DNA of 64,000 nucleotides from Chloroflexi bacterium AL-N1 (lineage in GTDB: Bacteria; Chloroflexota; Chloroflexia; Chloroflexales; Roseiflexaceae). The position numbers and the translations under genes were made by a program. The stretch is taken from the NCBI GenBank assembly GCA_013122435.1, contig WYDT01000010.1, positions 62,001 through 126,000 of the forward strand, written 5' to 3'. Shown in pieces: positions 1 to 8,407 of this stretch. How positions within the stretch are numbered: position 1 is the first letter of the stretch; each line of letters begins with the position of its first letter. The notes beneath the pieces are model-generated. The model was given only the letters and a program-made list of their open reading frames with translations. It was not told the DNA's origin and ran no database searches.

Positions 1-162
1 ATTGAAGATTATCACTGGTATCTTGATCTGCGACGTTATGGTAGTGTACCGCACAGCGGTTTTGGGATGGGTATTGAGCGGCTCACTGCATGGATTGGTG
101 GTACGCACCATGTGCGTGAAACCATTCCTTTCCCACGAATGTTGTATCGTCTCTATCCCTAA
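1..162 (+). CDS. asnS: Asparaginyl-tRNA synthetase, C-terminal end (partial)
   Basis: Charges tRNA-Asn with asparagine in the cytoplasm. Only the last 53 residues lie in the window; the 5' part is outside. The reading frame is open from base 1 to a TAA at 160-162. The class II aminoacyl-tRNA synthetase motif 3 is visible (GFGMGIERL, about residues 21-29), followed by the tail [15 protein letters not shown], which is typical of AsnS and AspS2-like enzymes. AsnS is preferred over a non-discriminating AspRS because of the shape of this tail, but a fragment this short cannot settle it. A terminator follows directly. Confidence 0.85.
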   Translation: MEDYHWYLDLRRYGSVPHSGFGMGIERLTAWIGGTHHVRETIPFPRMLYRLYP

Positions 163-169
163 ATAATAC

Positions 170-215
170 AAAAGCCCACTCATTGCATCGAAATCATTGA
201 GTGGTGCTTTTTTGT
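170..215. terminator. Bidirectional intrinsic terminator
   Basis: An inverted repeat (CCACTCA / TGAGTGG arms extended by AAAGC/GCTTT) is followed by a T run on the + strand and preceded by an A run, so it can end asnS (+) and the convergent membrane-protein gene (-). Confidence 0.75.
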
Positions 216-231
216 TATGTTGAGAAATGTT

Positions 232-666
232 TCAGCGATTGACTGCTCGCCGCATATTGCTGACAGCACCCCGTGCGGTTTGTACATACGTCGAGTAGAC
301 GGACGCGCGACCGATCGATAGCGGGACCGCAATACCCAGCAGAATAAGTGCTGGCACCCAGAATAAGACACCGGCGATCTGCGATAACCAGGCACACACA
401 AGTGCGCCACCAATTAAGCAGTTCAACAAGGCAGTGCTACTGCGCTGAGAAAATGATTGCCCCAGTAATTCGCGTAGGTTTGCAAGAAGGAGGAGTGCGC
501 CGGCAACTACCCCAAAATGCATGACTAGGCTGGTATTGAGGAACTGTGTGATAAAGTATAGCGCAATTATCGCGACGACTGCAATACCAATATACACATA
601 CATAGGCTTAATACGAAACCCGCCTGGATTTGTGTAGCTATTTCCGTTTCCGTTACCACCGTACAT
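232..666 (-). CDS. Small membrane protein of unknown function
   Basis: I do not recognise this 144-residue protein. It has a Gly/Asn-rich N-terminus (about residues 1-16) followed by four hydrophobic segments (about 22-42, 48-66, 82-98, 102-118) and a short basic tail, so it should be an inner membrane protein. The ATG is preceded by an AGGAAAGGA ribosome binding site, which supports the start. It is convergent with asnS and 135 bp downstream of gatC on the same strand. Confidence 0.6.
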   Translation of the reverse strand: MYGGNGNGNSYTNPGGFRIKPMYVYIGIAVVAIIALYFITQFLNTSLVMHFGVVAGALLLLANLRELLGQSFSQRSSTALLNCLIGGALVCAWLSQIAGVLFWVPALILLGIAVPLSIGRASVYSTYVQTARGAVSNMRRAVNR

Positions 667-801
667 AATTTTATCCTTTCCTATCCCGAGATAGACGCAA
701 CTGTACGCAATATATTAATGATGTTATTCGTAAGACGTTCACTTCGAATAGATTGTTGCGTTCTTTTATTTTATATCAAACTGCCTTTAGTACTCTGTAT
801 T

Positions 802-1098
802 TTACTCGGTATCTTCAAATACGGCATTAACCCGAAACATACCATCTTGCTGATCTGGTGCATTTGCTAAAACATCGTGACGATCCATCGATGGATGTGC
901 CACGTCATCGCGTAGTACATTGGATAAATTAGTTACCTGGGCTGTTGGTGCAACCTCGCTGACGTCTACTTCGGAAAGCATATCAATATACTCGAGAATT
1001 TGTGACAGTTGTTCACGCATTTTTTCAAGTTCTGCATCAGGTAGATGTAATCTCGCTAGCATGGCGACATGTTGTACTTCTTCTAATGTAAGAGTCAC
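802..1098 (-). CDS. gatC: Asp-tRNA(Asn)/Glu-tRNA(Gln) amidotransferase subunit C
   Basis: Small subunit of the GatCAB amidotransferase, which converts misacylated Glu-tRNA-Gln (and Asp-tRNA-Asn) to the amide form. The 98-residue length and the N-terminal pattern LEEVQHVAMLARLHL are typical of GatC, as is the FRVNAVFE-like C-terminus. The start is GTG, with AGGAGGA upstream. gatA and gatB are not in the window, so the subunit genes are dispersed. It lies 15 bp downstream of cdaR on the same strand and is probably co-transcribed with it. With asnS next door, GatCAB probably serves mainly Gln-tRNA formation (inference). Confidence 0.92.
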   Translation of the reverse strand: MTLTLEEVQHVAMLARLHLPDAELEKMREQLSQILEYIDMLSEVDVSEVAPTAQVTNLSNVLRDDVAHPSMDRHDVLANAPDQQDGMFRVNAVFEDTE

Positions 1099-1113
1099 GC
1101 TGTTCCTCCTATA

Positions 1114-2508
1114 CTATGGTGTTGTTGGTGGTGGTTCCTCCGGTGGCACTGTGGGCTCAATTGGTTCCTCCGGTGGCACTGTGGGCTCTAGTTCAGATGT
1201 TGGTGGCTCACTGGTTGGTTCCGGTTCTGCAGTTGGTACTGGTGTTGCAATGATGCGAGCGCGCAACCTTACGGTTACTTCTGGAATATCTTCGGCAAAT
1301 GTAAGCTCATCGGGAAGATCGATACTTGGTTGCAAAATATATTCCCCTGGACCAAGATCACTTAAGCTGACAGTTCCTAGGATGTCATCAAATTGTGTGC
1401 CAAGGTTATCAAGTGATTCCGAGTCAGCTGACACAGCGATAGAGAAAACCTCTGGGCTCAGTAATTCTAGGGTTACATTACTCGGAATGTTTCGTGCCTC
1501 AATTCTCACCGGTATGTTTAAGGTGAATTGGCGTTCGATAGGGACAACATTGATAGTGACCACCGCTTCTTCGGGTTGACCAGATGGTAAACTGGCACCA
1601 GGAGGTTCAATCATGCGGACTGTACGGGTAATTTCTCCTTCAGTACCTGCAATATTAATTTGCTCTGTGCTTATGCTTTGAATATTGTCAAGGTTGTCTG
1701 TACTCCCTGAAAGAACGACCGTTGGTGGGTCAGGTGCTATCTCAGAGACAATATAGCCACTCGCCGGCGCACCAGTAATTTGGGGAGCTACGGGAACGGT
1801 CTTAATGCCAATCAATGGGCGAATGGGTATAACGACATTCACAATCTCTGGTTCAATCGTAACACCACTGATTTCTTCTCCTCTTTCAGACAATGGTTGC
1901 AAGGAGACGTTTGTAGTATATTGGTTGCTACGTCCATCAATGTCGACTGTTGCTCCGACTGAATTGACTAACGCAACACGATTTTCTGGTCCGCTAACCT
2001 GGACGTCTGTAAAAGTCTCCCGTTGACTGTTGCGAATGATGATCGACCCTTCTTGTTCTGCCTCATCAGGAATACCCTCTGTCTCAATATTAATTGGGCG
2101 TGTCTCTGTCACTTGTCGTTCCAATTGGACAGTTATCTCATCTGGATTAACCTCAGTAATATTGATACGTCGTAAAAATTGTGATGACCCGTTCTCGATA
2201 TTCGGTCGGACTTCCACCGTGTGTGAGCCTGGTTGTAATCCAGCAAGATCGATTTCCGCTCTCAGGTTATTAGGTGTAATATCGGTCAGTGATCCTGCTG
2301 ATACTGTTATTCTTGCTGATGGGAGATCCATGGGTTGTCCCTGCTTATCCACAATAACTAAGTCCGGGGCAATACCCTGTGGAAGCATATTCACCGTGTA
2401 CGTTTCCTGTTGATCTGGATCGGCGATATATGCCACAAAGCTCCACAGCGATAGACCAAGTCCAAATGATAAGAGCAGCCGTAATCCTGTATGTCGTATC
2501 CAGTTCAT
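1114..2508 (-). CDS. cdaR: YbbR-domain c-di-AMP cyclase regulator (CdaR-like)
   Basis: Membrane-anchored partner of the diadenylate cyclase CdaA. The 464-residue protein has one N-terminal membrane segment (about residues 8-28), then a long beta-rich extracytoplasmic region with several YbbR-type repeats (conserved VPV and SG.. patterns), and a Pro/Glu-rich tail after about residue 420. The start codon overlaps the cdaA stop by ATGA, the classical cdaA-cdaR arrangement, which argues for translational coupling. In Firmicutes CdaR modulates CdaA activity; that role here is inferred from family and neighbourhood. Confidence 0.9.
   Translation of the reverse strand: MNWIRHTGLRLLLSFGLGLSLWSFVAYIADPDQQETYTVNMLPQGIAPDLVIVDKQGQPMDLPSARITVSAGSLTDITPNNLRAEIDLAGLQPGSHTVEVRPNIENGSSQFLRRINITEVNPDEITVQLERQVTETRPINIETEGIPDEAEQEGSIIIRNSQRETFTDVQVSGPENRVALVNSVGATVDIDGRSNQYTTNVSLQPLSERGEEISGVTIEPEIVNVVIPIRPLIGIKTVPVAPQITGAPASGYIVSEIAPDPPTVVLSGSTDNLDNIQSISTEQINIAGTEGEITRTVRMIEPPGASLPSGQPEEAVVTINVVPIERQFTLNIPVRIEARNIPSNVTLELLSPEVFSIAVSADSESLDNLGTQFDDILGTVSLSDLGPGEYILQPSIDLPDELTFAEDIPEVTVRLRARIIATPVPTAEPEPTSEPPTSELEPTVPPEEPIEPTVPPEEPPPTTP
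1133..1188. repeat. 30-bp tandem repeat in the 3' end of cdaR
   Basis: Two nearly perfect copies with a 30-bp period encode two copies of a ten-residue unit (EPTVPPEEPI-like) in the proline-rich tail of CdaR. Frame is preserved, so this is a length-variable linker rather than damage. Confidence 0.8.
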
Positions 2509-3305
2509 TTACCGTTCTCCTCAATTGTGACTCGGAGCAAACCGGCGAGTAATTGACGTAGACGCGCTTCGTTCAGATAGCTTACCATACGCCCATCATT
2601 CACTAGTGAGATCGCACCTGTTTCCTCTGAAACCACAATTGCAATGGCATCAGATTGCTCGGTGATACCCTTTGCAGCACGGTGACGCGTGCCATACCGT
2701 CGCTGCCCTATCACATCTTCACTGAGTGGTAAGACAACATTGGCAGCCAGGATGCGATTGTTGCGTAGAATAACTGCCATATCGTGGAGTGGTGAGTTCG
2801 GATAAAAAATATTCAGTAGTAAGGGTACCGCTAACCGGGAGTCCAGAATAACTCCGCGATCGGCATACTCTTGCAACCCTGTTTCACGTTCGATCACCAT
2901 CAGCGCACCAATCCCTTGTTGCGAGAGTTGCTGTGCAGCTCTTGCAACACGGTTGATCGTTTCTAAAAGCTCCGACGGGTTGGTACGTGCAAATTGACTT
3001 CTGACTCCAAACAGATCTTGTGTTCGCCCCAGATTTTCCAAAGCACGGCGCAGTTCTGGTTGGAAAAGCACAGGGATAGCCACAAAAAGCGCAGTTTGTA
3101 TTGAATTGAGTAACCAGCTTAGTGTTTGAAGCTCTAACAACGAACTGAGCAAGAAGAACAATGCTAATACTATGCCGACTCCTCGTAGGAGTTGAACTGC
3201 GCGTGTCCCCCGAATGACGCCAAGCAACCAGTAAAAGATAATAGAGACAATTAGAATGTCAATGATAGACGTGAGATTAGTAAGTCGATCTAAGAAATCT
3301 AACAT
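2505..3305 (-). CDS. cdaA: Diadenylate cyclase, membrane type
   Basis: Makes cyclic di-AMP from two ATP at the membrane. The 266-residue length is usual for CdaA. Three hydrophobic segments (about residues 12-28, 38-57 and 64-82) precede the DAC (DisA_N) domain. The GTRHRAA motif (about 205-211) and the SEETGAIS segment (226-233) are intact. The other signature, usually DGA, reads DMA here (residues 175-177), in the context SPLHDMAV; this position helps form the ATP site, so the change is worth checking. The gene follows the TPR-protein gene by 31 bp and is coupled to cdaR downstream. Confidence 0.92.
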   Translation of the reverse strand: MLDFLDRLTNLTSIIDILIVSIIFYWLLGVIRGTRAVQLLRGVGIVLALFFLLSSLLELQTLSWLLNSIQTALFVAIPVLFQPELRRALENLGRTQDLFGVRSQFARTNPSELLETINRVARAAQQLSQQGIGALMVIERETGLQEYADRGVILDSRLAVPLLLNIFYPNSPLHDMAVILRNNRILAANVVLPLSEDVIGQRRYGTRHRAAKGITEQSDAIAIVVSEETGAISLVNDGRMVSYLNEARLRQLLAGLLRVTIEENGK

Positions 3306-3336
3306 TAGTGTTATGAATAAAACATTTCAGTTCAAT

Positions 3337-6300
3337 TTATGAACTTTCCGAACGTACTTGCTGTTGTTCAAGCATTCTTTTTGCTGCGAGCTGCAATGCC
3401 TCTACCCGTTCTGTCTCAATATTGGGCATATTGGCGAGGCGTCCATAGATACGAGCTGCTTGTTCATATTCTTCACGGCGCATCAGCACATCACCAAGTG
3501 TATAATATGCATCAGTATCAGCTTGATCCAAAGCAATAATCGTGAATAGTTCAGCCGTGGCCCCTTCGTAGTCACGCTGTTGCAGAGAGATACGCACAAT
3601 TTGTTTTTTCTCTGCAATAGCTTCATCTGTACGCCCAGCGAGCGTATACATAAATGAAAGCCACTGTCGTGCCTCGACATCATTGGGCGCTATCTTCACA
3701 ATCTGATCGTAAATGCCCCGTGCCTGCTCTTGTTGTCCGAGCGTCCAGTGGACTTCTGCGGCCTGTTGCAGGCTGGCAACCGCTTCTTTAATTTGACCGG
3801 CACGTCGTTGTTGTTCGGCAACTGTTTTAAGCCCCTCAACCCCACGGTCGAGATAGCCTCGGCGTAGACATAGTTGTGCCAGTCGTTTTCCTATCGAAAT
3901 GTTGCTTGGTGCAAGTTTGAGACCATATTCAAGTGATTCGATGGCACGGTCAAGATCCTGGCGATTTTCATAATTTGTTGCAAGTTCTTCAAGTTGTGCT
4001 AGAGCCTCATTTAGTTTCCCCTGGCGAAAATAGATATCGGCTAGTTTGGTATAGATAGCACGATCATAGGGTAGATGTTTTTTGGCTTGCTGCAGTGCCC
4101 GCTCGGCTCCCTCAAGATCGCCAGATGCACCATACGCTTCTGCCATCCGTCGTACCAGTTCCCCTTGGGTGAGTGGTGTCGAGAAAGGAAAGCGACTTTC
4201 TGGTGGGATTGGTGGTAGTTCTTGCTGGGTGACTGCCTGCCCCTTTTGTAACTGTTCAAGGGCTGCATCTGCCTGACCGAGTGCGATATAACTATCTGCC
4301 ATGGCTTGATGCACCAGCACCGTTGGTAACAGCGGGTCTTCGTCCTGATGTAGCAATTCTACGGCCTGTTCAAATTCGAGTAGTGCTGATTGATGTTGTC
4401 CCGCGCTTTGCTGAACGATGCCTAGAATGTAATGCAGTATGGGTTCATCAGCAATCATTAACGTGGTGCGATATTCACTCTGCACGTCAGGATGTTGTTG
4501 TGGTTGGTTTTTGAGCTGATCAAGCAGTGTCGCCAATGATTGCCAGATAGCCGTTGATTGCTCTCTCATAATGGCCAGTGTGGCGTTGATCCGTGCGATA
4601 CCCGCTAAATCTTGTTGATCTAGTTCCAAAGCACGTCGAAATTCACCAAGCGCTGCCTCATACCGTTCAAGTTTGAGAAGTGCATGGCCATATTGGGCAT
4701 GCAGCGTTTTGCTATCTGGTGACCACTGTAATCCCCGCCGATATTCTTCAAGGGCTTTATTGGTTTGCCCCATACGAAAATATGATGAGGCGACAAATGC
4801 GAGCTGTTCAGCCGCTTCCTTTGGTCGATTATCCTCCTTGAGGAGATCTGCAAGGCGTGAACGAGCGTTGACCGTATCTGGTGAGAGTTCAATCAAGCGA
4901 TAGTACACATCAATTGCCAGGTTTGGTTCGTTTCGGGCAATATAGGTGTCGATCAGCAACTGATATTTTGTCAGTGCCTGGTCGGGGTGTCCTTCGCGTT
5001 CATAAATTTCGCCCATACGAAGATGAATAGGCAAATAGTCGGGTTTAATCCGAATAACTTCTAGACAGGCATCAAGTGCAGCAATGGTCAGTTTTTGTTC
5101 AACATATTTCTCGCTTGCATGGACATAGCGCATGGAAACTTCATCAAGTCCAGTTGTGTCTAGTTGTGTAATGGGGGCAAATGCGTTTTGCTCGGGTGTG
5201 GGCAGTGTATCGAGAACTGCCAGCGGATCGATAGGTTTTTCTGCTATGACATCGGTTGTTGTTGCAAAGATATCAGCACTACTTGACTCAGCGGCCCTAT
5301 CAGCCTTTAAGAAGTCAGTAATTGGTCTGATTTTTCCCCATGTTTCCGGCATTGTTTCTGTGGGCGTCGTTTCAGGGGGAGGGGGTTCTGGCATGGTAAG
5401 CGCACCTGTGCCAAGGGTTCGTAGTTTGGCAAACATATTACGCTCAGTGAGTTCTTTGGCCTTCTTCCGAAACTCCTCTGCCCGTTCGCGTCCCCAGCGT
5501 TTGCTTTGTAGAAAGCCTGCCAGTGTTGAGTAGAGAGAGGCTGCTCGTGCGATGTCATTTAATTCTGTATAAACGCCAGCAGCACTTTCATACATATGAA
5601 TCAAATCATCTGCTTCCGCTTTACCAATCGTTTGCAGATCCACCAGACGGATCGTTTGTTCATACTCTTGTGCTGCTTGCGGAAGTTGTTTGAGCGTGTA
5701 GTAGGAGGTCCCCAGCGCATAATGGGCAGAGAGGGCATATTCTGGATCGCTGGCAGCTCGCACGAGTGCCTGCACTGCTTTTTGATGATTATCTGTTTCT
5801 TGATAGAGCAATCCCAGGCTATAAAAAACATCGTTACGCTCCATACCCATTGCGATAGCACGCTCATACTGAGAAATAGCGCCAAGGAAGTCGCCCGCTT
5901 CCTGATGTTCCTGTGCAAGCACAATGATCTTTTCAATGGCAAATTGCTGTGAGCGTAGTTCTCCGGTCATTCCCGACGTGGGCAGTGCGCCTGTGGTTGG
6001 ATGTGCTTCATCAGTGGCTCCAGGTGTGTTTTCTGCTAATCCAGCGTGGAGTGAGCCAATGAGTTCCTTGATTTCACGGCTGTTTGGATCGAGTCGTAAT
6101 GCTGACTCAGCATAGGTAACAGCCTGAGTTAACTCACCTTGTGCCTGGAGTTGGAGGGCCAATGTGAGATATTCCGTCGATGCTTTACCTGTATCGCCCA
6201 ACTGTTCAAAGAGTTGTGCTACTCGTTCGTGCTGTTCGGTTGCTTCTGCGTTTAACCGCAACACCTCACGTAGCGCTTCAATGGCTTTTGCAGGCAGCCG

Positions 6301-6627
6301 TCGATTTTGTTGCAGATCAGCCAGTTGGGTATAGGAGGCTATCGCTGCAGACATATCACCCATCTGTTCATAGATGCGTGCAATATATTCGAGTACAAAA
6401 GGATTACTATTATTATTTACGATCAGCTCTTCAAAGATTTGAAGTGCCTGAGGATATTTGCCAGTATTAAACAGGGTGACTGCAACAGATGTGCGTGCGT
6501 CAGTATCTTGTGGGAACTCTTGAAGTGCCCGAACCGCCTGTTTTAAGGCTTCTTCCCATTGTTTTTGGCGCGCTGCCTCACGGCTTTGTTCCATTGCGCG
6601 GTCATACAGAGCACGGTTGCCTGGCAT
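3337..6627 (-). CDS. Giant TPR-repeat protein
   Basis: A 1096-residue protein made almost wholly of tetratricopeptide repeats (recurring A..Y...G....A...Y and LG.. patterns along the full length), interrupted by a Pro/Thr-rich, repeat-poor linker at about residues 410-470. No signal peptide or membrane helix is seen, so it should be a cytoplasmic scaffold. A GGGAGG ribosome binding site precedes the ATG. It is the first gene of an apparent operon with cdaA and cdaR, which suggests a link to c-di-AMP signalling or envelope homeostasis, but no specific function can be assigned. Confidence 0.85.
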   Translation of the reverse strand: MPGNRALYDRAMEQSREAARQKQWEEALKQAVRALQEFPQDTDARTSVAVTLFNTGKYPQALQIFEELIVNNNSNPFVLEYIARIYEQMGDMSAAIASYTQLADLQQNRRLPAKAIEALREVLRLNAEATEQHERVAQLFEQLGDTGKASTEYLTLALQLQAQGELTQAVTYAESALRLDPNSREIKELIGSLHAGLAENTPGATDEAHPTTGALPTSGMTGELRSQQFAIEKIIVLAQEHQEAGDFLGAISQYERAIAMGMERNDVFYSLGLLYQETDNHQKAVQALVRAASDPEYALSAHYALGTSYYTLKQLPQAAQEYEQTIRLVDLQTIGKAEADDLIHMYESAAGVYTELNDIARAASLYSTLAGFLQSKRWGRERAEEFRKKAKELTERNMFAKLRTLGTGALTMPEPPPPETTPTETMPETWGKIRPITDFLKADRAAESSSADIFATTTDVIAEKPIDPLAVLDTLPTPEQNAFAPITQLDTTGLDEVSMRYVHASEKYVEQKLTIAALDACLEVIRIKPDYLPIHLRMGEIYEREGHPDQALTKYQLLIDTYIARNEPNLAIDVYYRLIELSPDTVNARSRLADLLKEDNRPKEAAEQLAFVASSYFRMGQTNKALEEYRRGLQWSPDSKTLHAQYGHALLKLERYEAALGEFRRALELDQQDLAGIARINATLAIMREQSTAIWQSLATLLDQLKNQPQQHPDVQSEYRTTLMIADEPILHYILGIVQQSAGQHQSALLEFEQAVELLHQDEDPLLPTVLVHQAMADSYIALGQADAALEQLQKGQAVTQQELPPIPPESRFPFSTPLTQGELVRRMAEAYGASGDLEGAERALQQAKKHLPYDRAIYTKLADIYFRQGKLNEALAQLEELATNYENRQDLDRAIESLEYGLKLAPSNISIGKRLAQLCLRRGYLDRGVEGLKTVAEQQRRAGQIKEAVASLQQAAEVHWTLGQQEQARGIYDQIVKIAPNDVEARQWLSFMYTLAGRTDEAIAEKKQIVRISLQQRDYEGATAELFTIIALDQADTDAYYTLGDVLMRREEYEQAARIYGRLANMPNIETERVEALQLAAKRMLEQQQVRSESS

Positions 6628-6754
6628 TGATCGCCTCCCGTCGTTGTGGGATGATGCAAGATATTTCGATTCGACGTGTGCACGTACAGATCATGCACAC
6701 GCATATGATAGCACAACTTATAAGATTGTGAGGCTATACAATGAGGATTAGGAT

Positions 6755-6783
6755 GATAAAATCGAAAAAAAGCGATTTTTGAG
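6755..6783 (-). terminator. Probable terminator of the dnaC-like gene
   Basis: AAAATCG and CGATTTT arms are separated by an A-rich loop (T-rich on the minus strand), 45 bp beyond the dnaC-like stop codon. The stem is AT-rich and lacks a strong U tract, so confidence is moderate. Confidence 0.45.
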
Positions 6784-6826
6784 TGTATTTTGTTATTCTT
6801 TACAGATCCTTAGAGCATGTATCCAG

Positions 6827-7654
6827 CTATTGAAAACGTCTTCGTCCTGATACAGGATAGCGCTGCTGGATGGTCAAACGACGATAATCACTTGCATCGA
6901 TCAGGATTATTTCTTCACTCAGCGTACGATCACTCATCCGCGAAAAAATACGTGAGTCGATATCTTCTGGTTTACGATTACTGGTAATAACAGTTGAAAG
7001 GGCGTAGTTATACCGATGGTTGATAATCTGGAAGAGCTTTTCTCGCGCCCATGGCGTGGTGTTTTCTGTGCCAAGATCATCAAGTATCAGCAAGGGAACA
7101 TCACGAATCATTTCAAAACGATCGTCGTATGCTACTTCGCTTGAGGGCCCAAAGGTGGTACGAAGATGGTCGAGGAGATCTGGCACAATGCTAAACAAGA
7201 CCCGAAAGTGCCGTCTGAGTGCAGTATTTGCTATCGCAGCGGCAAGATGGGTTTTGCCTACGCCATAGTTTCCGAAGAGGATCAACCATCCCCGTGGGTG
7301 TCGTGCATATTCGAGCGCCCGTTTGTACGCAAGTTGAACACCTGGAATAGTTGGATCAAAGGTTTCAAAGGTTTTGTTGTCAAATGCTTCGAGATTGCTC
7401 ATACGATGCAGTGCATTGGTGGCGCGCCCCTCCTTTTCTGCCAACTTGCAGTGACACGGAAACAATACCCCAAAATGGGGATGTCCATAGGGGACGGCCT
7501 CTTTATAATAGCCAACTCCATGACACTCTGGACATTGTGCTTCAGGACTCAGAGACGTCGCTTCCTCGTCGGAAAAGATCTCCAAATTGTCCGTTGGTGT
7601 ATCGCTCAACATCAATAGGTCGTTCGGGCTGATTTTGTGCATGTTGTCGTCCAT
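6827..7654 (-). CDS. DnaC/DnaI-like helicase loader ATPase
   Basis: An AAA+ protein of 275 residues resembling DnaC/DnaI/IstB-type loaders, which place the replicative helicase on DNA. A zinc-finger-like region (CPECHG near residue 41 and CHC near residue 67) precedes the ATPase domain with Walker A GNYGVGKTH (about 127-135), Walker B LLILDDLG (about 188-195) and sensor-1-like VITSNR (about 221-226). A GAGAGGTGG ribosome binding site seven bases before the ATG supports the chosen start, which makes the gene overlap the upstream dnaD-like gene by 113 bp. Adjacent dnaD-like and dnaB genes support a role in replication initiation or restart. Confidence 0.85.
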   Translation of the reverse strand: MDDNMHKISPNDLLMLSDTPTDNLEIFSDEEATSLSPEAQCPECHGVGYYKEAVPYGHPHFGVLFPCHCKLAEKEGRATNALHRMSNLEAFDNKTFETFDPTIPGVQLAYKRALEYARHPRGWLILFGNYGVGKTHLAAAIANTALRRHFRVLFSIVPDLLDHLRTTFGPSSEVAYDDRFEMIRDVPLLILDDLGTENTTPWAREKLFQIINHRYNYALSTVITSNRKPEDIDSRIFSRMSDRTLSEEIILIDASDYRRLTIQQRYPVSGRRRFQ

Positions 7655-8258
7655 GGGTAGCCCACCTCTCTAAAACCTTACTAACATATCGCCAGGAGCG
7701 TGCATTGGCACGAACCGCCTCGCGAATGGCATCTTCAATCCAGGATGTCGGATAACGTTCTTCAGCATCGCGTAGTTCATCTACGATGAGTGGTGTTACA
7801 AGACCGATGTTCTGTTCATACAATGTCATGATAGATGGTCGGTCTTCTTCGAGTATTGTGTTTGGTGCAAGGGCTTGTTGCACCTGTTTGATCCGGGCAG
7901 TCCAGGCACGGTTTGTCGCAGTGTGAACCAGATACCAGTTAATCGCACGTCCATTGTCCGGGATAACGATATGGAGCAACGTCGTGCGGCGGACTGCGGC
8001 ATCTAATCCCTCTGCAAGCAACTCTTCTGGTGGTCGGAGTTTTGAAATAGCTCGTAGACCGTGTTGCAGGGTGCGATCATCCGCCAGTTCATCCCAACTT
8101 ACCCGGCGTGGGGCTGAACCACGCATACGGTTTAAGCGATAGAAGACGTGCAGCGTGACTTTGAGTTCGCTAGGTAGGGTAATCTGTGGCAAAACCTCAC
8201 TAAAGAATTCGGGAGGAAGCCCCACTAATTTATCGGTTGTAAAGCCAGTAAAAGGCAT
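7542..8258 (-). CDS. DnaD-domain replication protein
   Basis: A 238-residue protein whose C-terminal half (about residues 155-220) carries a DnaD/DnaB_2 fold pattern: YEQNIGLVTP, then an ELRDAEERY-like helix, then AIREAVRANARSWRYVSKVLERW, the hallmark of DnaD-type helicase-loading proteins. The N-terminal part is divergent. Its 3' end overlaps the dnaC-like gene by 113 bp in another frame. The order dnaB, dnaD-like, dnaC-like on one strand resembles a helicase plus loader module. The precise role is inferred. Confidence 0.75.
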   Translation of the reverse strand: MPFTGFTTDKLVGLPPEFFSEVLPQITLPSELKVTLHVFYRLNRMRGSAPRRVSWDELADDRTLQHGLRAISKLRPPEELLAEGLDAAVRRTTLLHIVIPDNGRAINWYLVHTATNRAWTARIKQVQQALAPNTILEEDRPSIMTLYEQNIGLVTPLIVDELRDAEERYPTSWIEDAIREAVRANARSWRYVSKVLERWATHGRQHAQNQPERPIDVERYTNGQFGDLFRRGSDVSES

Positions 8259-8407
8259 GTGTTTTCCGATGTATGTATAAGTGTATGGTCACAATCGTAT
8301 GACTAGTGGTAGTACTTCTGTGCTAAACCATTGTCCTATTATATGAGCTTTTCACTGAAAAAGACAGACCTGACTCAGATTCATGATCAACCAGAGTTTT
8401 AAGGCTC

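Noticed and set aside
920..1579. 219-codon plus-strand open frame over cdaR
   Set aside because: It is the shadow of cdaR; its Gly/Ser richness comes from the proline-codon repeat on the other strand, and no ribosome binding site is present.
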